From Erodium maritimum (taxonomy: Eukaryota; Streptophyta; Magnoliopsida; Geraniales; Geraniaceae), in NCBI GenBank assembly GCA_963921825.1, contig OY997596.1, positions 61,702,754 through 61,766,753 of the forward strand: a stretch of DNA of 64,000 nt, in the 5' to 3' direction. The notes beneath the pieces are model-generated. The model saw only the letters and a list, made by a program, of their open reading frames with translations, was not told the DNA's origin and ran no database searches. Shown here piece by piece: positions 12,351 to 26,100 of the stretch. The translations under genes were made by a program, and so were the position numbers. Position 1 is the first letter of the stretch; the number at the start of each line of letters is the position of its first letter.

Positions 12351-12830
12351 TCAAGTATCCAACAGCTGACTTCCTTTAATCAATAAAAAAAAGTCAACTG
12401 TGTATTTTATTTATATAGATTTAAAACATGGGTAGAGGTAATAAAAACTAATAATTATTGATTCTAAGAAACTTCAAACAATTAAGTAATGCTAGCTAGA
12501 CACAACAAGTCCAAGAGACCAAGTCAAAAGGAGGCTTCATCAACATAGTGATTTAATTGATGGCTGATTCATAACATGAAAATTTGTAGGTTCATGGCTT
12601 GGTTTGGCTCAAGTGGTGGGGACCCACAGTCATCACAATAGTCCACAAGTGTTGGCTGGCTATTTGGAGAAGAAAAGGGCACTGATCATAACACCAAGTC
12701 TAAGTTCAATGCTTCTGAATAAGAAATTTCAACCTTTGTATCCCCCACAGTTTAAAGGAGTCTAAAGCCTAGCATCAGAACTTGCTCTATATTATTTCAA
12801 AATTGAGTAGTAGAAGAAAAACATGAAAAT
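12350..12830. other. Intergenic, nothing recognised
   Basis: AT-rich DNA without a coding frame or repeat that I can match elsewhere in the window. Confidence 0.35.
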
Positions 12831-12835
12831 GTCAC

Positions 12836-13230
12836 CATGAAAAATAAACAAATAAGGGTATTTTTGTCATTTCACAGTCAAAAGTTGACAGGATTGGAGT
12901 AAATTGAGACTAAAAAACTCAAGTGTTGTCAAAAACTTTTCTAACTTTAGAATAGTTGATTGAGAAATGTACATACTTACAAGTTTTTGACAAGTTTTTT
13001 TAGTGACAATTTACCCCAGTTCCATCAATTTTTGGGTGTGAAATTATGGAAGTACCACGATGAAAAATAAATAAGGGTGTTTTCGTCATTTCACAGTCAA
13101 AAGTTGACAGGATTGGAGTAAGTAGAGACTAAAAAAACTCAGATTGTTGTCAAAAACTTTTTTTTTAACTCGGAGTAGTTGATTGAGACATGTGCATACT
13201 TAAAGGTAATTGAGTGCGAAATTATCCCTA
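12836..13230. repeat. MITE family F, tandem pair
   Basis: The block 'tgaaaaataaa..aataagggt', 'gtcatttcacagtcaaaag', 'ttgacaggattggagtaa' and 'gttgtcaaaaactttt' occurs twice in direct order (from 12836 and from 13060). Related copies lie at 14420-14635 and, inside an MRL1 intron, at 23080-23330. The pair lies 430 bp upstream of a SAUR gene. Confidence 0.55.
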
Positions 13231-13538
13231 AGAAATTAAATCTTTGCACCCCCCACAACCCATGGACAAGCCTAGCATCAAAACTCAAGTGCTCTATATT
13301 ATTTCAAAATCGAGAAGAAGAAAAAAAAACATAAATGCACATAATTTCACAACTTGTGACCCTCCTTTGTCCTTGAATCTGGTGGTAGGGCATGGTGTCC
13401 AGCAAGAGACAAGACACTTCCATGTGACCCTTCACCATTTCCTCCACCTGGTATGTTTCTCAACATTCTTCAATAACTCCTCACATCTCTATATATTTCT
13501 ATCCATTAAGGTTCCACACCCTGACCCAACCACGCTCC

Positions 13539-13546
13539 TATATATA
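13539..13546 (+). promoter_or_regulatory. TATA box of SAUR gene
   Basis: TATATATA within CTCCTATATATACTTTG, 112 bp before the ATG at 13658, matching the spacing seen for the other SAUR gene. Confidence 0.55.
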
Positions 13547-13657
13547 CTTTGTCCCTAAACTATACCATTTCAGGCCAAGTTTTCACCCTCCAACCTTCAA
13601 CTTCTACTTCTACTCCTACTTGTTCCATATCAACTACTCTATACTTACATCATCGCT

Positions 13658-13948
13658 ATGGGATTGATGGGCATAGCTCAAGCTAAGCAAAAGCTACAAA
13701 GAAGCCTTTCGATGAGGAACGGAGGAGTTTCATCGGATGTTCCAAAAGGTCATATAGCTGTTTATGTCGGAGAGAGCAAGAAGAGAAGGTTTGTGATCCC
13801 TATAACGTTCTTAAACCATCCTTTGTTTCAAGACTTGCTAAACCGGGCAGAGGAAGAGTTTGGATTTCGTCATCCTATGGGGGGTTTAACGATTCCATGC
13901 AGCGAAGACTACTTCATCAGCCTAACTACAGCCTTGAGTTGTTCATAA
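13658..13948 (+). CDS. SAUR family small auxin-up RNA protein, 96 aa
   Basis: Intronless ORF starting at ATG ([16 protein letters not shown]). The SAUR core is complete: [53 protein letters not shown] and [10 protein letters not shown]. The basic N-terminus ending in the LQRSLS stretch resembles the SAUR clade that begins MGxxxxxxAKQxLxRS. The likely role, by family, is auxin-responsive control of cell expansion through PP2C.D inhibition. It is divergent from the SAUR at 4805 outside the core, so the two are not a recent tandem duplicate. The AT-rich 3' flank after 13949 could carry the instability elements known for SAUR mRNAs, but I do not see a clear DST motif. Confidence 0.93.
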   Translation: MGLMGIAQAKQKLQRSLSMRNGGVSSDVPKGHIAVYVGESKKRRFVIPITFLNHPLFQDLLNRAEEEFGFRHPMGGLTIPCSEDYFISLTTALSCS

Positions 13949-14419
13949 AAAAATCATTGGATTCAAATGTTTCTACTCTTTTTTTATGGTTCCGATTTGC
14001 TAAAGCAAATCAAGCTTGAGTCTTGAGATTTTGTAAATGGTATATTGCCAATTCAATTTCATTCCCATGTGGATGTCACTTTCATGCAAGTGTAAATGAA
14101 TGGTTCACACCTCAGTTCTGCTTATATCTTTATTTTTCAGTCAAATTTGTAAGGTGATATGTAAGGGGACAATATGGGCCCAAAAACTAGTGGATGCATG
14201 GAAATCATGTTATTGTACAGTTTCAAGAGAATCACAGCACATTCTTGATAAATATATAATAAAACAGTAACAGAAACAGGAGAAAGATGGTGGTATCTAA
14301 ATTATGTAAGGAGAATTTAACACCATTTTAATCCAAAAGACTAATTTATTGGGTCAACAATGCTCACAATCAGTGAATCAGCTACCTTTATATATGCACT
14401 AATCTCAGCTAATTACTCC

Positions 14420-14635
14420 GAAGTTTTGAAATGTTTGACAACCCCTTCAAATTTTTTAGCATATTCCATCAATTTTGAGTGTAAAATGATGAAAATGCCT
14501 TTATTTGTATCTTTTATAAGGGTGTTTTTTGTCATTTCACATCCGAAAGTTGACGGATTTGGGGTAAATTGAGACTAAAAAAATTGAAGGAGGTTGTCAA
14601 AAACTTTTAAAACTTAACAATAATTGACACCCTTC
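14420..14635. repeat. MITE family F copy
   Basis: Complementary ends 'tttgacaaccccttcaa' and 'gaaggaggttgtcaaaaac' flank the family core 'gggtgttttttgtcatttcac', 'aaagttgacggatttggggtaa'. It is non-coding. Confidence 0.5.
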
Positions 14636-14937
14636 CACAAATCCGCCCCGCTTGACTGGATTTTCGTAAATAGAAATTGACACGATCTTGACTGAACAGA
14701 CTAGTCCAAACCCACCCCACTTAACAATAATCTAGGAGGATCTACAGTGTCGGGAAACCGGGACATTCAAGAGAAGTCACGAGAGAAACTCATGATACAC
14801 AAATTACACATGGCACTGACCCCAAAAAAATAGTCTATGAAGTTACGAGCTCAAAACTACTTCCTTAACCCTATGTTTACGCAGCCTGGGAGCAAGATTC
14901 ACTTGTATAAATCTACTTACACTTCGCAAAACACATA

Positions 14938-15193
14938 GAGCAGCTGCAATGGGGCGAATTGGGAAAAAGTAGTTTTTCAATTCTCTCTATCCTCAAGGGC
15001 GTAGGTTTCATCTCCCCTCTCAAATCACCGGCAAATTGAATTCACCCCCTTGTGGTCACTCAATACACTATACATGCCCATTTGCCTCTAATTTGTCCCA
15101 CACTAGGCGAATTCAACCATGAGAGGCTGGACCAATTGTCAACGAATTGGGACAAACCGTCGGGGCTAGAGGCAAATTGCACTGTAAATGCTC
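14938..15193. mobile_element. MITE of PIF/Harbinger type
   Basis: Ends are GAGCAGCTGCAATGGGGCGA at the left and, inverted, GAGCATTTACAGTGCAATTT at the right. Right flank is TTA. The GGGGCGAATT motif next to the end is shared with the elements at 18773 and 45972. A short open frame inside is accidental. Confidence 0.55.
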
Positions 15194-15369
15194 TTACCTA
15201 TAATGATTACGACGCGAGCAAGATGATTATCCAAAATGAAGGGTCAAGACCAAATGCAGCTTCAAGTTCAACTAACCAGCTCACTCAACCAGACATCACA
15301 AGTACTAAACAACAAAACACCCTATGACGCTGAGATTAGCACACATTAGATACAAAACGTGAAACGAAA

Positions 15370-15953
15370 CAGATGTTTTGTTTTCAGGTAATCAGAGAAA
15401 CAAAAAATCAACAGAAAAAAACAAAACCTCTATCAATTTTCCCTGGGCCAGCACTGTTATGCTACTTGCGTATACAAACACAAAGCAATCATAATCACAA
15501 TAACAGGGATCGGAGTTCATGCCGTGACTCTTATGTACTTCACAACCAACAACTAGCCACCCCAAATCACCATTTACCGACCTATTTCGTTCCATTTTCG
15601 AATAATCTTTTACAGTACCCAAAATTTCCCAATTTCTGAAGCAGATCTTGTTGATTCGAGCAAATTAGGGTTTGTTTTTAATTTCAGTTTCATTGCATAA
15701 CTGAAATCGAAACCATAGAGAACGAAAACGAAGACGAAACCAATCGATGGATCCAAATTACTTGTTGTTTTGCGAAATAATCAGTGCAATGGTTCAGAGA
15801 TCGACGAACCTGGGATGAGGATAGCTCGGAGCCTCGGATTCGGATCGCGTTCCTGAAGAATCGCACACACGTAGCGTCACGAGACCAGCACTGGAATGAA
15901 GTGACACTGTAGTGTGTAGTGTGTGTATATATAAGTGAAGATTTTGCCGCCAA
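15370..15953 (-). promoter_or_regulatory. Possible minus-strand promoter and leader of an unrecognised transcript
   Basis: Reading the minus strand, a TATATATAC motif near 15930 is followed by a GC-richer leader and a plausible splice donor, CCCAG|GTTCG, near 15812. Next comes a second stretch ending in AAACCCTAATTTGC, a telo-box-like AAACCCTA motif common in plant 5' leaders. No protein that I recognise is encoded downstream to 15370. It may be a non-coding transcript or the relic of a gene's 5' end. Confidence 0.3.
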
Positions 15954-16041
15954 CTTTCTATTAATCTGGATTATTTTCCCGGGATGGAAATAATCTATTT
16001 TTTTTAATGACTGGTTGGATAATTTAAAATGTACTTTCTTA

Positions 16042-16265
16042 GAGCATTCACAGTGGAGTTTTCGTCTTTTATTTCGACATGTATCCGTTTTCTGCCTACT
16101 ATAAGTTGTCGGGGTCTCCGTTAACTAGTCGGGTCTTCGCTAGCGGAGGCTCACACCGTTGATTGAAGGCCGGACCTCCGGTCCTCTCTAACCTAATTGA
16201 CGTGTGTCATTGGCACGATGTTTGAAAAAAATGATCATTGACTTAATCAATCGTCTTATTTTCTT
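16042..16265 (+). mobile_element. PIF/Harbinger-like relic
   Basis: Starts GAGCATTCACAGTGGAG after a TTA. It contains GGAGGCTCACACCGTTGA, CCGGACCTCCGGTCC and GACTTAATCAA, laid out like the 5' part of the relic at 1690 (GAGCATCCACAATCGAG, GCCTCTGCTCC, GACTTAACCA). The other end is missing. Confidence 0.45.
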
Positions 16266-16319
16266 CTTCTTTTTCAAATGAAATTAGTTAACATGTCGTG
16301 TTAAATATGTTTTAAAGTT

Positions 16320-16740
16320 TTTTTCTTTGAAACGGGCGACGAGGAATTGTGTTATAGTGTCAATCAAAAATACAAGTAGGGGCTAAAAGCCCTGGGAACC
16401 AGAATAGAACCGAGCCTCCCACAAGAAACTCGACGGTCTTGGATCGTTGGAGAAGTCTCTTAGACGAAAATAAAAAGCCTACGTCCTACCCTGAACTGGT
16501 AACGTAAAAAACTGGAAATAACAAAAATAACATGCATCAAACTAAAGCAAACTAAATGACAAAGAAAACAACATAAACTCCTTATATAGACACGCTCCCC
16601 CAAATCACGACATGTAAAACCGGTCCCTGGTCAAGAGGGGTAGACCACCAACCTTCTACCCCCGAGCCACCTGTAGACTCATAGCTTTTAGCGGGGCAGC
16701 TCACGAACATCGGCCAATCCTACGGTAAAAATTCTAGCAA
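16320..16740 (-). mobile_element. LINE-like 3' end relic
   Basis: Poly-T followed by GAAACGGGCGACGAGG and an A-rich tract looks like the tail region of a plant LINE in minus orientation. No open frame remains. A similar but more eroded tract is at 63075-63330. Confidence 0.3.
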
Positions 16741-17184
16741 AGCAACACTTGCTCATATGTATGGCTCAGAGATCAAGATATAGGAAATGAAATGTTTATT
16801 CTACTTTATTTGTCTCTTATTATTCGAGCTTGAAGAACAAATAAATACAAGAATTTACCAGAAAACTTACAGAAGCAGCTTATATTTTACAATGCTTACA
16901 CAATCCGGTAACACTCTTCAGCCTATTACCAGGCACAGGAAGAAGAATGTCGAAGACGACTCGATCTAGAAGGTAGAAGGTGACCTCATAATACAGCACT
17001 TTCTCAGTTCTTGCAGCATTTTCTCAGCTCCCAAACACTCTCCTACCAGGCTTGAGACAGGAGAGAGCTAGTGCTAAATCATCATCAACATAACAGTCAA
17101 GAGCATCAGTTCATGTTAGGAACAGTAGTTTCAAAATTGCAGCACAAGACCTGTTCAATCCGTAGGCTGTTTCGAGGTGGGATT

Positions 17185-20100
17185 TTATTCGAAGAACAGA
17201 TATCCTGATCGAATGTCACGCTGCTGATCAACGATTCCTTTGCCTAATTGTGATTGGGATGAGATTAACTCGACTGGTTTACCGGTGAATGGAGAGGTGA
17301 GCTTTGGCTGAATCCACCTTCTCAGGGAAAGACCGTTGATTTTGAGCCTTCCTGATGATCCATTTCCTTGGTAAGGTAGAGCTAACCTTCTCAGTAATGC
17401 TGTAACAGCAAGGCCAATCCTGTAAATAAAAATATTTGAGTATTAGAGCATCTCCAACGCGTTGGGCGATTAGCCCCGATTCACCCAGCCTCCCACAGTG
17501 CTGGCACAATTAGCCAGGCGGATTCACTCACAATAGCCACGCGTCGCGTGACAAGTGGCCTGTAAATGAGTGAACTGAGTTCGCCGGCGAATTCACCTGC
17601 TGAATTCGCTCCTATGGGAGATGCACTTAGGAGGCATTGGTTTGATCAAGTTGATGTATGTTTGATGTTAATATACTTGTAACACTCATTCTCATGTGCG
17701 GGACTGAACATCTATATGTGAGTTATAGTAAGACGGGACATCTGCATACACACTTATATTCTTATTTTTGTGCATCTTCATACACGCTTTATTCTGGTTT
17801 CTTGTTGACGTGGGTCCTTCTCATGTGCAAGTAGACATTTACATGTGGGTCGTAGCAGGATTGAACATTTGCATATACACTTTACTCTTATTCCTGATCA
17901 ATGTGGGTTTAATATTAATATACCTTAACACCGATATGAATTATAACAGGACTTGACATCTATATATGGACAGAAGGAGAAATCCCATGGGGTGTAGGTG
18001 ACAAACGAACTCACTAATATCAAGCTTTTAATAAAAAAGGTAAACCTTGTTTATCGACTGTAGTCATTTCCTCTATAAGTAACACTTTATGCTTATTTCT
18101 TATCGTATGAATTTATAGTAATGTACTTCCAACATATTTACGAGGGAGGGGGTTGAGCGAAAAAAAATATTCATGAGGGAGATGCTCTGACCTTCCCGCA
18201 ACTTTGATTGTTTTCTCGCCACCTGGAGACACAACCTTTCTTGTTTCGGTTGGTAGTAAAATTGTTATATCTGGTAATATCGCACCTACAAAAAATCATT
18301 TAAAGACAGCAAAAACGAGAAGGTTGGTTAGTCTTTGCAGAGTACAAATGGGTCTAGGTAGACTACTTATATTAACTCGGGTTTCCACAACTAAAATCTC
18401 AACATTGTTAGTTGGGTGTGGCTCTAACCTTTATAAGACGTTTTATTCTTATATTAATTCCATGTGGGTTTATATATGCTCAACCATATGGAATAATATA
18501 AACTTCATGCGGTAAAAGTTAATGCAAATACACAAGCATGAAAGGAAATGAAAGTAGATAATAGTACCGGCAGCAAGACGATGCTTGAGACCTTTCAAAA
18601 TTGTGAGGAGATACACCTGCCATGTTTTTGACAAATGAACGTTGGAACATTCAGAACATGTAAGAGTGCATTAACAAATAAATATATACATTTTAACTGT
18701 ATATACAGTTCAACTGGTCAAGCACTTGGATTTGAGCCTTGGAGACCTGACAATCGTATTACCTCACCCTAAGGTATCTACAGTGGGGGCGAAAAGGAGG
18801 GTTGATTTGGCAAAAAAAGGAGGTGGTTTTGATAGGTTGGGGCATTCTCTCTTCTATGGGGCGAAGGATTCATCATAGGGCGAACTCACATTGTTATATA
18901 CCCTCAATTCGCCCTGGTTAGGCAAATACCAACGTGGGGAGCTTGGGCGAATCTGGGTGAATCAGCCGGATTCGCCTGGGCTAGTCCCCCATGCACTGCA
19001 GATGCTCTTTGGGCATCTCCAATGCACTCCCTACATCAGCTAAAATGCTATTGTAGGGAGTCAACATTGTTAAAAAAACACTCCAATAACACTCTCTACA
19101 TTGACTCCCAACGTTATTTTCGATTTTCTCCTTCCTCAGATGTAGAGAGCTCCCTACATTTTCTTACATCATTTTATATTAATTCTACTCAACCCTCTCT
19201 CATTAGAATTCTTTAATTCAAAATATATAATATAATATGAAAATAATGTACGTAGCTTAAAGGGAAAACATTATTCACACCCCTCAACAACGTTTGAGTT
19301 TTAAGAATCTCCCTATAGATGGGGGGTTATTAGTAACACACTGCCACCTTTTCAGTGTTCATGATAAAAAAAATCCATCTTTTCAGTGGGCTTTTGATGA
19401 ATAACTGAAGGTGGCAGTGTTTTTGAGAATCAAAGGTCGCTGAGGGTGTGTTGATAAAGTTACCCCTATTTAAAGGTAGATAGCACGATTAGAACAGCTA
19501 AAAAAAGGATTCTGTACACTAACATTTATGTTAATGACACCTTACATTGACTTAAATGTGGGGAGTATGATTGGAGATGCCCTTATTTATCTTTACATCT
19601 CAACTTCTGTTGAACCTCTCTCTATTTGGGCCTTTGAGCTCCTTTCTACATAAGGGAACTCTTGAGCCTATTTCTTGATACAGTAATCTTTAAAAGTTCT
19701 ATAAGAATTAAAAAAAAAAAAGCTTTGATACACTTGATCTAATCGATAAAGAAATATCTTCAGTGGTAATCTAAAAAGAGGAAACTTCAGAAAATCGAAA
19801 TGCTTGTCTATAGAAGCTTATGAACGACTGACCTTAGCAGTATGAATTTCCAATTTTCTTGCATCAACTATGATAGGATTTTTTTTGAAGGACACAGATG
19901 GAACAATACCTTGTGAAGCCGCTCCCTGTTGAAAATAACGAACAAAAATGGTCTCCAAGTCAGTTTAAAAGATGGAACTATTTTGAGCAAAATAGACTAA
20001 TCTTATCGGCCTACTGACCTCAAATAATGACAAGGCACAGGGGTCGTATTCTCCAAATCCATCTATAAGTGAGTAGAGTTTATGGTATCTTGACGGGTCT

Positions 20101-23100
20101 GCGTTGAGTCCTAGGTTCTCAATCATTCTATGTTTCAAGGAACTGTCACAAGGAAGCTGAAGGCATCCCAAAACTAGAGAAACAACCTCCATAGTGGGTA
20201 TTGCACCTGCAGCGACTGTTTCGCGATATGCTTGCAATGCCAATGAAGTCCTGGAGGGGAAAGTAAATTGCCCAAAAAAATTACTGATTCACCCATGATT
20301 AGTTTTCATGAAAAATATTCAAAATATGTTGAAAAGGGTAGAGTAAAATGTGACGTGAGTGAGTGAGAAACTTAACAGACCCAATTAAAGTCAGGAAAAA
20401 AGTAAAACAAAAAACTCATCAGTGTTAGATGGCAGAAAAAATTGACGATCCTTCACAAGCAGACATGTGGAGACAATTAATACGGGATGCACATGTTAAC
20501 ATGATCAGGGTATATTAACTCATCACTGATGATGTAGAAAGATTATTAAGAACTAGCTCATAACATGTGCATACGTTTATACTTGCTATAGTGCTCTAAG
20601 AATCTAACTGAAGAGAGCATTTGTAACATTAAACTTGTAAGAGAATAGATACCATTTGTTTTCAATTTGTAGCCGCCCTGAGTTGAAAGACCAAACAGGC
20701 TCACCAAGTGCATAAGCCTTTTCGAATCTCCGTAAGCACATGCCTTCAAATACATCATCAAAATCATTCATGATGGTGAAGATTTCTAGTTAACAGTAAT
20801 ATACGGACTTTAGCTGAATCAAACAGCATTGAAGAAAAATAGAATCATCGCCAGTAAATAATAATATACCAACAAAAGGGATTTGCTCTTTTGATATGCC
20901 ATGTAAAAAGTAAGGGATAATTGAAAAAAAGTTTCATGTACCATTCTTGATTTTTTTTTCTTCTTTTAATTGGAATTTCAAGGGTAAAATCGTAATTTTA
21001 AAAAGTGCAACAAAATACAAGTTCAAATCACTTTTTCCCATTATCAACGAACAAGATTAGGATTTGCAAAAAGTAGTGAATAGTAAAGGGGGCATTTTTG
21101 TAATCAAGAGTAATAATATAAACAAATGATTAGCAGAGCATATGAACTGACCAACTATTCGTCTGCACATAATGAAATTAGGCCCAATCCCATCCTTTTT
21201 AGCTTGAGAGAAGAGCATAAGACCAGTGTCCAGATCATCCTTTCTACAAAAGAATGCAAGTCAAGGAGAGTGGAGGATTAATTAACGGATAATGTTGAAA
21301 GTTTACAAGGAAATGATCAACTGCCATGATGACAAATAAAGATAATAAAATGAGACTTCGGTGCTCTTACTTTTCACTTGCTACTAGAAGTACAGAGTAT
21401 GAAATGCTATTTGGGCGCAAATTATATCTCTTCATTTCAGATAGAACATTCATAGCCTTCTCAAGTTGATCCCCGTCACCTGCAGAGAAGATTTGCATTG
21501 TTGTCATTTTTCATTCTAGTGTTTCCTCTATCCCTTTTAGTCAACACAATTTCATTTGGTTTCAGTTTGTAGTACAATAAATCTATTTTTCTAACAGTAA
21601 TCATATCACGTCGTGATTTTATTCCTTCTGCAATTTCTACTATGCCATGTCCACCGCACTACAAATAATACCCAGAGTTTCAGAATTGTGATGCACTGAT
21701 CCATCATCTTTTAAACTATTTACTGTTCCATCCAGGACCAAGTAGATGTGTGTAAGTACTAAGCAAATGGAATTCAATAAGAACCAGTATATAGAGTATA
21801 TTAACTCTAATATCATCGTAGAGTACAATAAAACTTTTTTTTTGAAGGAGTGTATGATAAAACTTGCTTCAACAAGAGTATCTGAATTCACATTTTGTAA
21901 ATGTTCGGGAAAAAAAACCTCAGGTTACCATAGTATAAACCCTTAAGGACAGTACAATGAACAGTAAGGAGAGAAAATGTGAAAATATAGACCATTTGTA
22001 TTTGGAAGCAGAACAAAGAAATCATGCACATGGTCATATCTGTCAGGGCGAAGAAGATGAAGCATGGACTTACAGAAGGCAGTGATCAAAGCATTCATGG
22101 TCGAAACTGTTGGTTTGAGTTTGATCGACTGGATGTATTCATAGAGCTCAAGTGCTTTCTGCCAATTTTTGGCCTGAAAAAAATATTCATAAACTTTATC
22201 GTCATAAGTGATTCCTGTGAATCAATGCTAACCTTCTGCGAGAGCACTAGGCTATAATTGTTCAGTAATACACAGCTGCAAGCCTCATTTTATATGGGGT
22301 GTTCAAAGTTAACTTCCATTGTTTTGATACCTGCACAAGGGATCCTAAGTTGCTATCACAAATTAATTTGCATTTCAATACCATGTATTTGTTGAAGTGT
22401 GTGTCTTGCATTGGAAGAATGTGGATGAATGGACCACTTAAATAGCATACTGAGGCCTCCAACCATAAGCTTGGGCCTTAGGGTTGGGTCGGGTTTTAAC
22501 ATGGTATCAGAGATGGTTTGGTCATGTGAGTCGTGTGCCACGCGTGCGAGGCCCGCACGTGAAGGAAAGTTTTGAAGTGTGTGTCCAACACCGGAAGCAT
22601 GTCGATAAATTGACCACTTAATACACATATAGAGGCCTCCCCCCATAAGCTTGGGCTTTGGGGTTGGTTTGGGCTTTAACAATATTGAACAGTATCAGCA
22701 GACTATAACAAAATTACCACAGGATTTTGATGGAACATACATTGCAGCAGGCTCCCATCAATGAGCTATATGATATATTTCCAAGATTTATTCCTTGTTT
22801 CCTGGCTTCTTGTAGGATTTCAAAGGCAGCTTCCACCTTTCCGGCGTGTCCTGCGGCATCTACCAATGCACTGAGAAACATCTGCGAGAACAGTGAAACA
22901 CTAGTATGTTATATTTGACATGGTGATCATGGTAAAGCACCTGGCAGAAGTAGTATCAAATGCTAAGACCATCAAGCAAATTAAAGTGAGTAATGTTTTG
23001 CAACCAGCAGGCAATTGTATTAAGAGGATTTGAAAGAGATAGATCTATTATAAAGAAACAATAAAAAAGGGGAAATCTCTTTTGATATCTTTAAGTTTTA

Positions 23101-26100
23101 AAAAAATTGACAACCCCTGAAGTTTTTTAATTCCATCAACTATGGGGTTTGAAATGGCGAAAATACCCTCATGGAAAGGGGTATTTTCATCATGTCATGT
23201 ACAAAAGCTGATGGAATTGGAGTAAATTGAGATTAGAACTTAGCGGGTTGTCAAAAACTTTTTAAACATAGGGGTAGTTGATTGAGACTGGTGCATACTT
23301 AGGGGTAGCTGAGTAGATTATTCCATAAAAAAAAACTACAAGCCATTTTAACTTGGCTGTTTTGTGATGAAACCACATGTAAAGACAGTTTAAGATATTA
23401 ATATTCAACTTTACGCTAGAAGTACCTCATCAGGGACTATGCCATTCTTTTTCATGTCAGCACGTACACCACATGCAAACTCCCAATCACCAGTATGGCT
23501 ACAACAATTTACTGCAATGGTGTAAACTTCTGGAGTCCCCTTGATGTTATATTTATGGATCATTTTGTATACTTCTCGTCCCCGGTCAATCTGTACATGA
23601 TGTATTACTTTGTGTCAACTAGGTATAGATGTCAAGAACATATGATAAGATATAGATCTTATAGTAACCTAGAAGATAGGATGAAATAATAAAGAACTCC
23701 CACCTGTCCAGCCTTTGCGCATGCCTTTATCAGTGCACCAATGGTAACATGATCAGGGTCTATAGGATGATTCTCATCAGCACTCATTTCTGCTAAAACA
23801 TCGAAAGCTCGGTCCACTGCGCCTGATTGACCACATGCTGTGATAAGAGCATTGAAGACAACTCGGTCTGGCTTCACTTTCTACTGCATACAACATCTCA
23901 TCCGAGTAAGACTTATTTGATACAACAAAATGTAAGTGAACATAAACAAGAGACTTATCCAGGTTATATGACTAAACAGTGACAAAGAAAGGAAAAAAAT
24001 ATAGGTAATATGATATAGCTTACAGCAGTTATATACCTTAGACCTCATTATACCATATGCACCGAAAGCCTTAGCCACTTGTCCAGCTTTGGCACAACCA
24101 TCAATAATTGTCCCGTATGTATGGACATTTGGTTCAATTCCAGCATTAACCATCTTATGAAACACCTATGAGGCAACTTCAATGTAACTAAATGAATGTG
24201 GGAAATCGAAACATTTATGAAAATAATGAACTTCAGGGATAAGAAATGAAGCAACATATTTAAATGAAACTGCCAAAAAAGAAAAATAACAAATTTACCA
24301 TCTCAACACTCACAAGGCACAAATCATAAAGAACAGGTGTTTAACCGCAATTACATCAAAGCTTCATTGCATTTGCAGTAAGAATGTTAAGAAACCAGAC
24401 AAGAATAATCTTAGCCTAGTTTCTGATAATAATAAAAAATAATAACCTTAGCCTAGTTGTGAAGAGGAAACACAAAGTAGGCAGTACATCAAAACTGCCA
24501 GCCATATGTGATGTCTTGGCAAGAATGGTACTGGACCATTGACAGAAGCAAATTATTTAACAAGAACAATAATACAATAAAAAATTCATGACTATGTCCA
24601 GTTTAAATCTATCATTTTAAGTGGTAATCTAAAATAAGAGAAACCGAGAAGAAAGTTACCATACTTCAAACATTGCATCAACTTTTCCACTTCTACCACA
24701 ACTTGATATTAAAGTAGTATAAAGTTTGCAATCAGCTTTAAGTCCAGCCTCCTGGACAAGTTGCAGGACACGGAAGGCCCCTATATGCACAAGAAACACA
24801 AGTGAATATGAAGTGCTTGTAAGGGTAACCAAGGAGAGAACCACGCATGTACAACAAACTCACGGACTGACCATTTGAATCTTGAGAATTCGCGCATACA
24901 GACATAAGCATATTAAATGTACTCAAAGTTGGATTGGAGATCAGCTTGGTGAAACGAAAAGCTTCTTCAACTGCCTTCTGATTTTTGCAGGCCTGGAAGA
25001 ACCTTGCATGGTACATCTAAAACCATAAAGAGCTAGATTAGCAACAATGGCAAAGAAAATAATCGTAAAATAGAGCATTGAGTAACATATAAAGGTAGTA
25101 GCCTTGCCTTGCTCATATCTAGCGAGCCGATTTTTTCCAAATCTTCAAGCAATTCCACACACTCTGTTACCCTGATAAAGCCACATCCATTCAATATTTG
25201 AGTCAAGATGTACAGTTGCATGACATTGCTATTTTTCAGCACATTAAATAGTATTTCTTAATTTTTATTCATAAAAAAAATTAAGCTGATAAATGTGTTA
25301 TCTGAACTTCCTCTAGGGGGATTGGAAAGGTAAACAAATAAACAATGACGATGTGAAGATGAAAGATGGCTCTTACCTCCCATTTCTTAGGAGACGGTCA
25401 TAAGTACTGGATTTCTTTGAAGGATCATCTTTGTCATTGACACGCGTCTTATCTGGGTCATAGGATTGCTGAAACCGTCTAACCTTGCTGTGAGACATAT
25501 CTCTTATTTCATTGTCTCTTGGGTATCCTCTGCTTTTCTGTGATTCTCTCACTTGGTAGGAAGATCTTTCTTTGAGATATGCTTCTGGCGTTTTTCCATT
25601 AACAGACTCTATAAGAAAAACTTATAACATTAGAATATGAAAGTCGTACATTTAAACGAACATACATGATCACATTTTAATTAGTATGCAACCTGCTGTA
25701 GGAAGAGAATCTTGGGGTGATAACTTTGTTCCTTCCATCAAAGTATTCCTTACCACTGAAGAAAATCCATTTCCTTCAAGAGAGACATGAGAAGACGCTG
25801 ATTTTAGACCATTTATGTTCCCCATAGATTTTTTTACAGGCTGCTTGGCTTCATAAAATGTGTGAAGCTCTGTCCTAATGCTTTCTTTCTGAAACCCATT
25901 GTAACTCGTAGTATCAATCTTCTCAGCGTCGTCATCGTTTGCTTTGTAATCTTTAGTTCCCTCCACAAGTACATTATCAAGCACAGTGTGATTACTTTCA
26001 CTCATTAGTTTTTCCAACTCATGCTTGAACTTACTTTCATCCTTACAACCTTCTTCTTGCAAGTTTGACATTTCCTCGGGGGATGTAAGGTGTTGTAGTG

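Noticed and set aside
16787-17184. Additional 3' exon of MRL1
   Set aside because: The frame from the conserved RIGLAVTALLRRL exon ends at a stop at 17185; sequence beyond is 3' UTR or intergenic.
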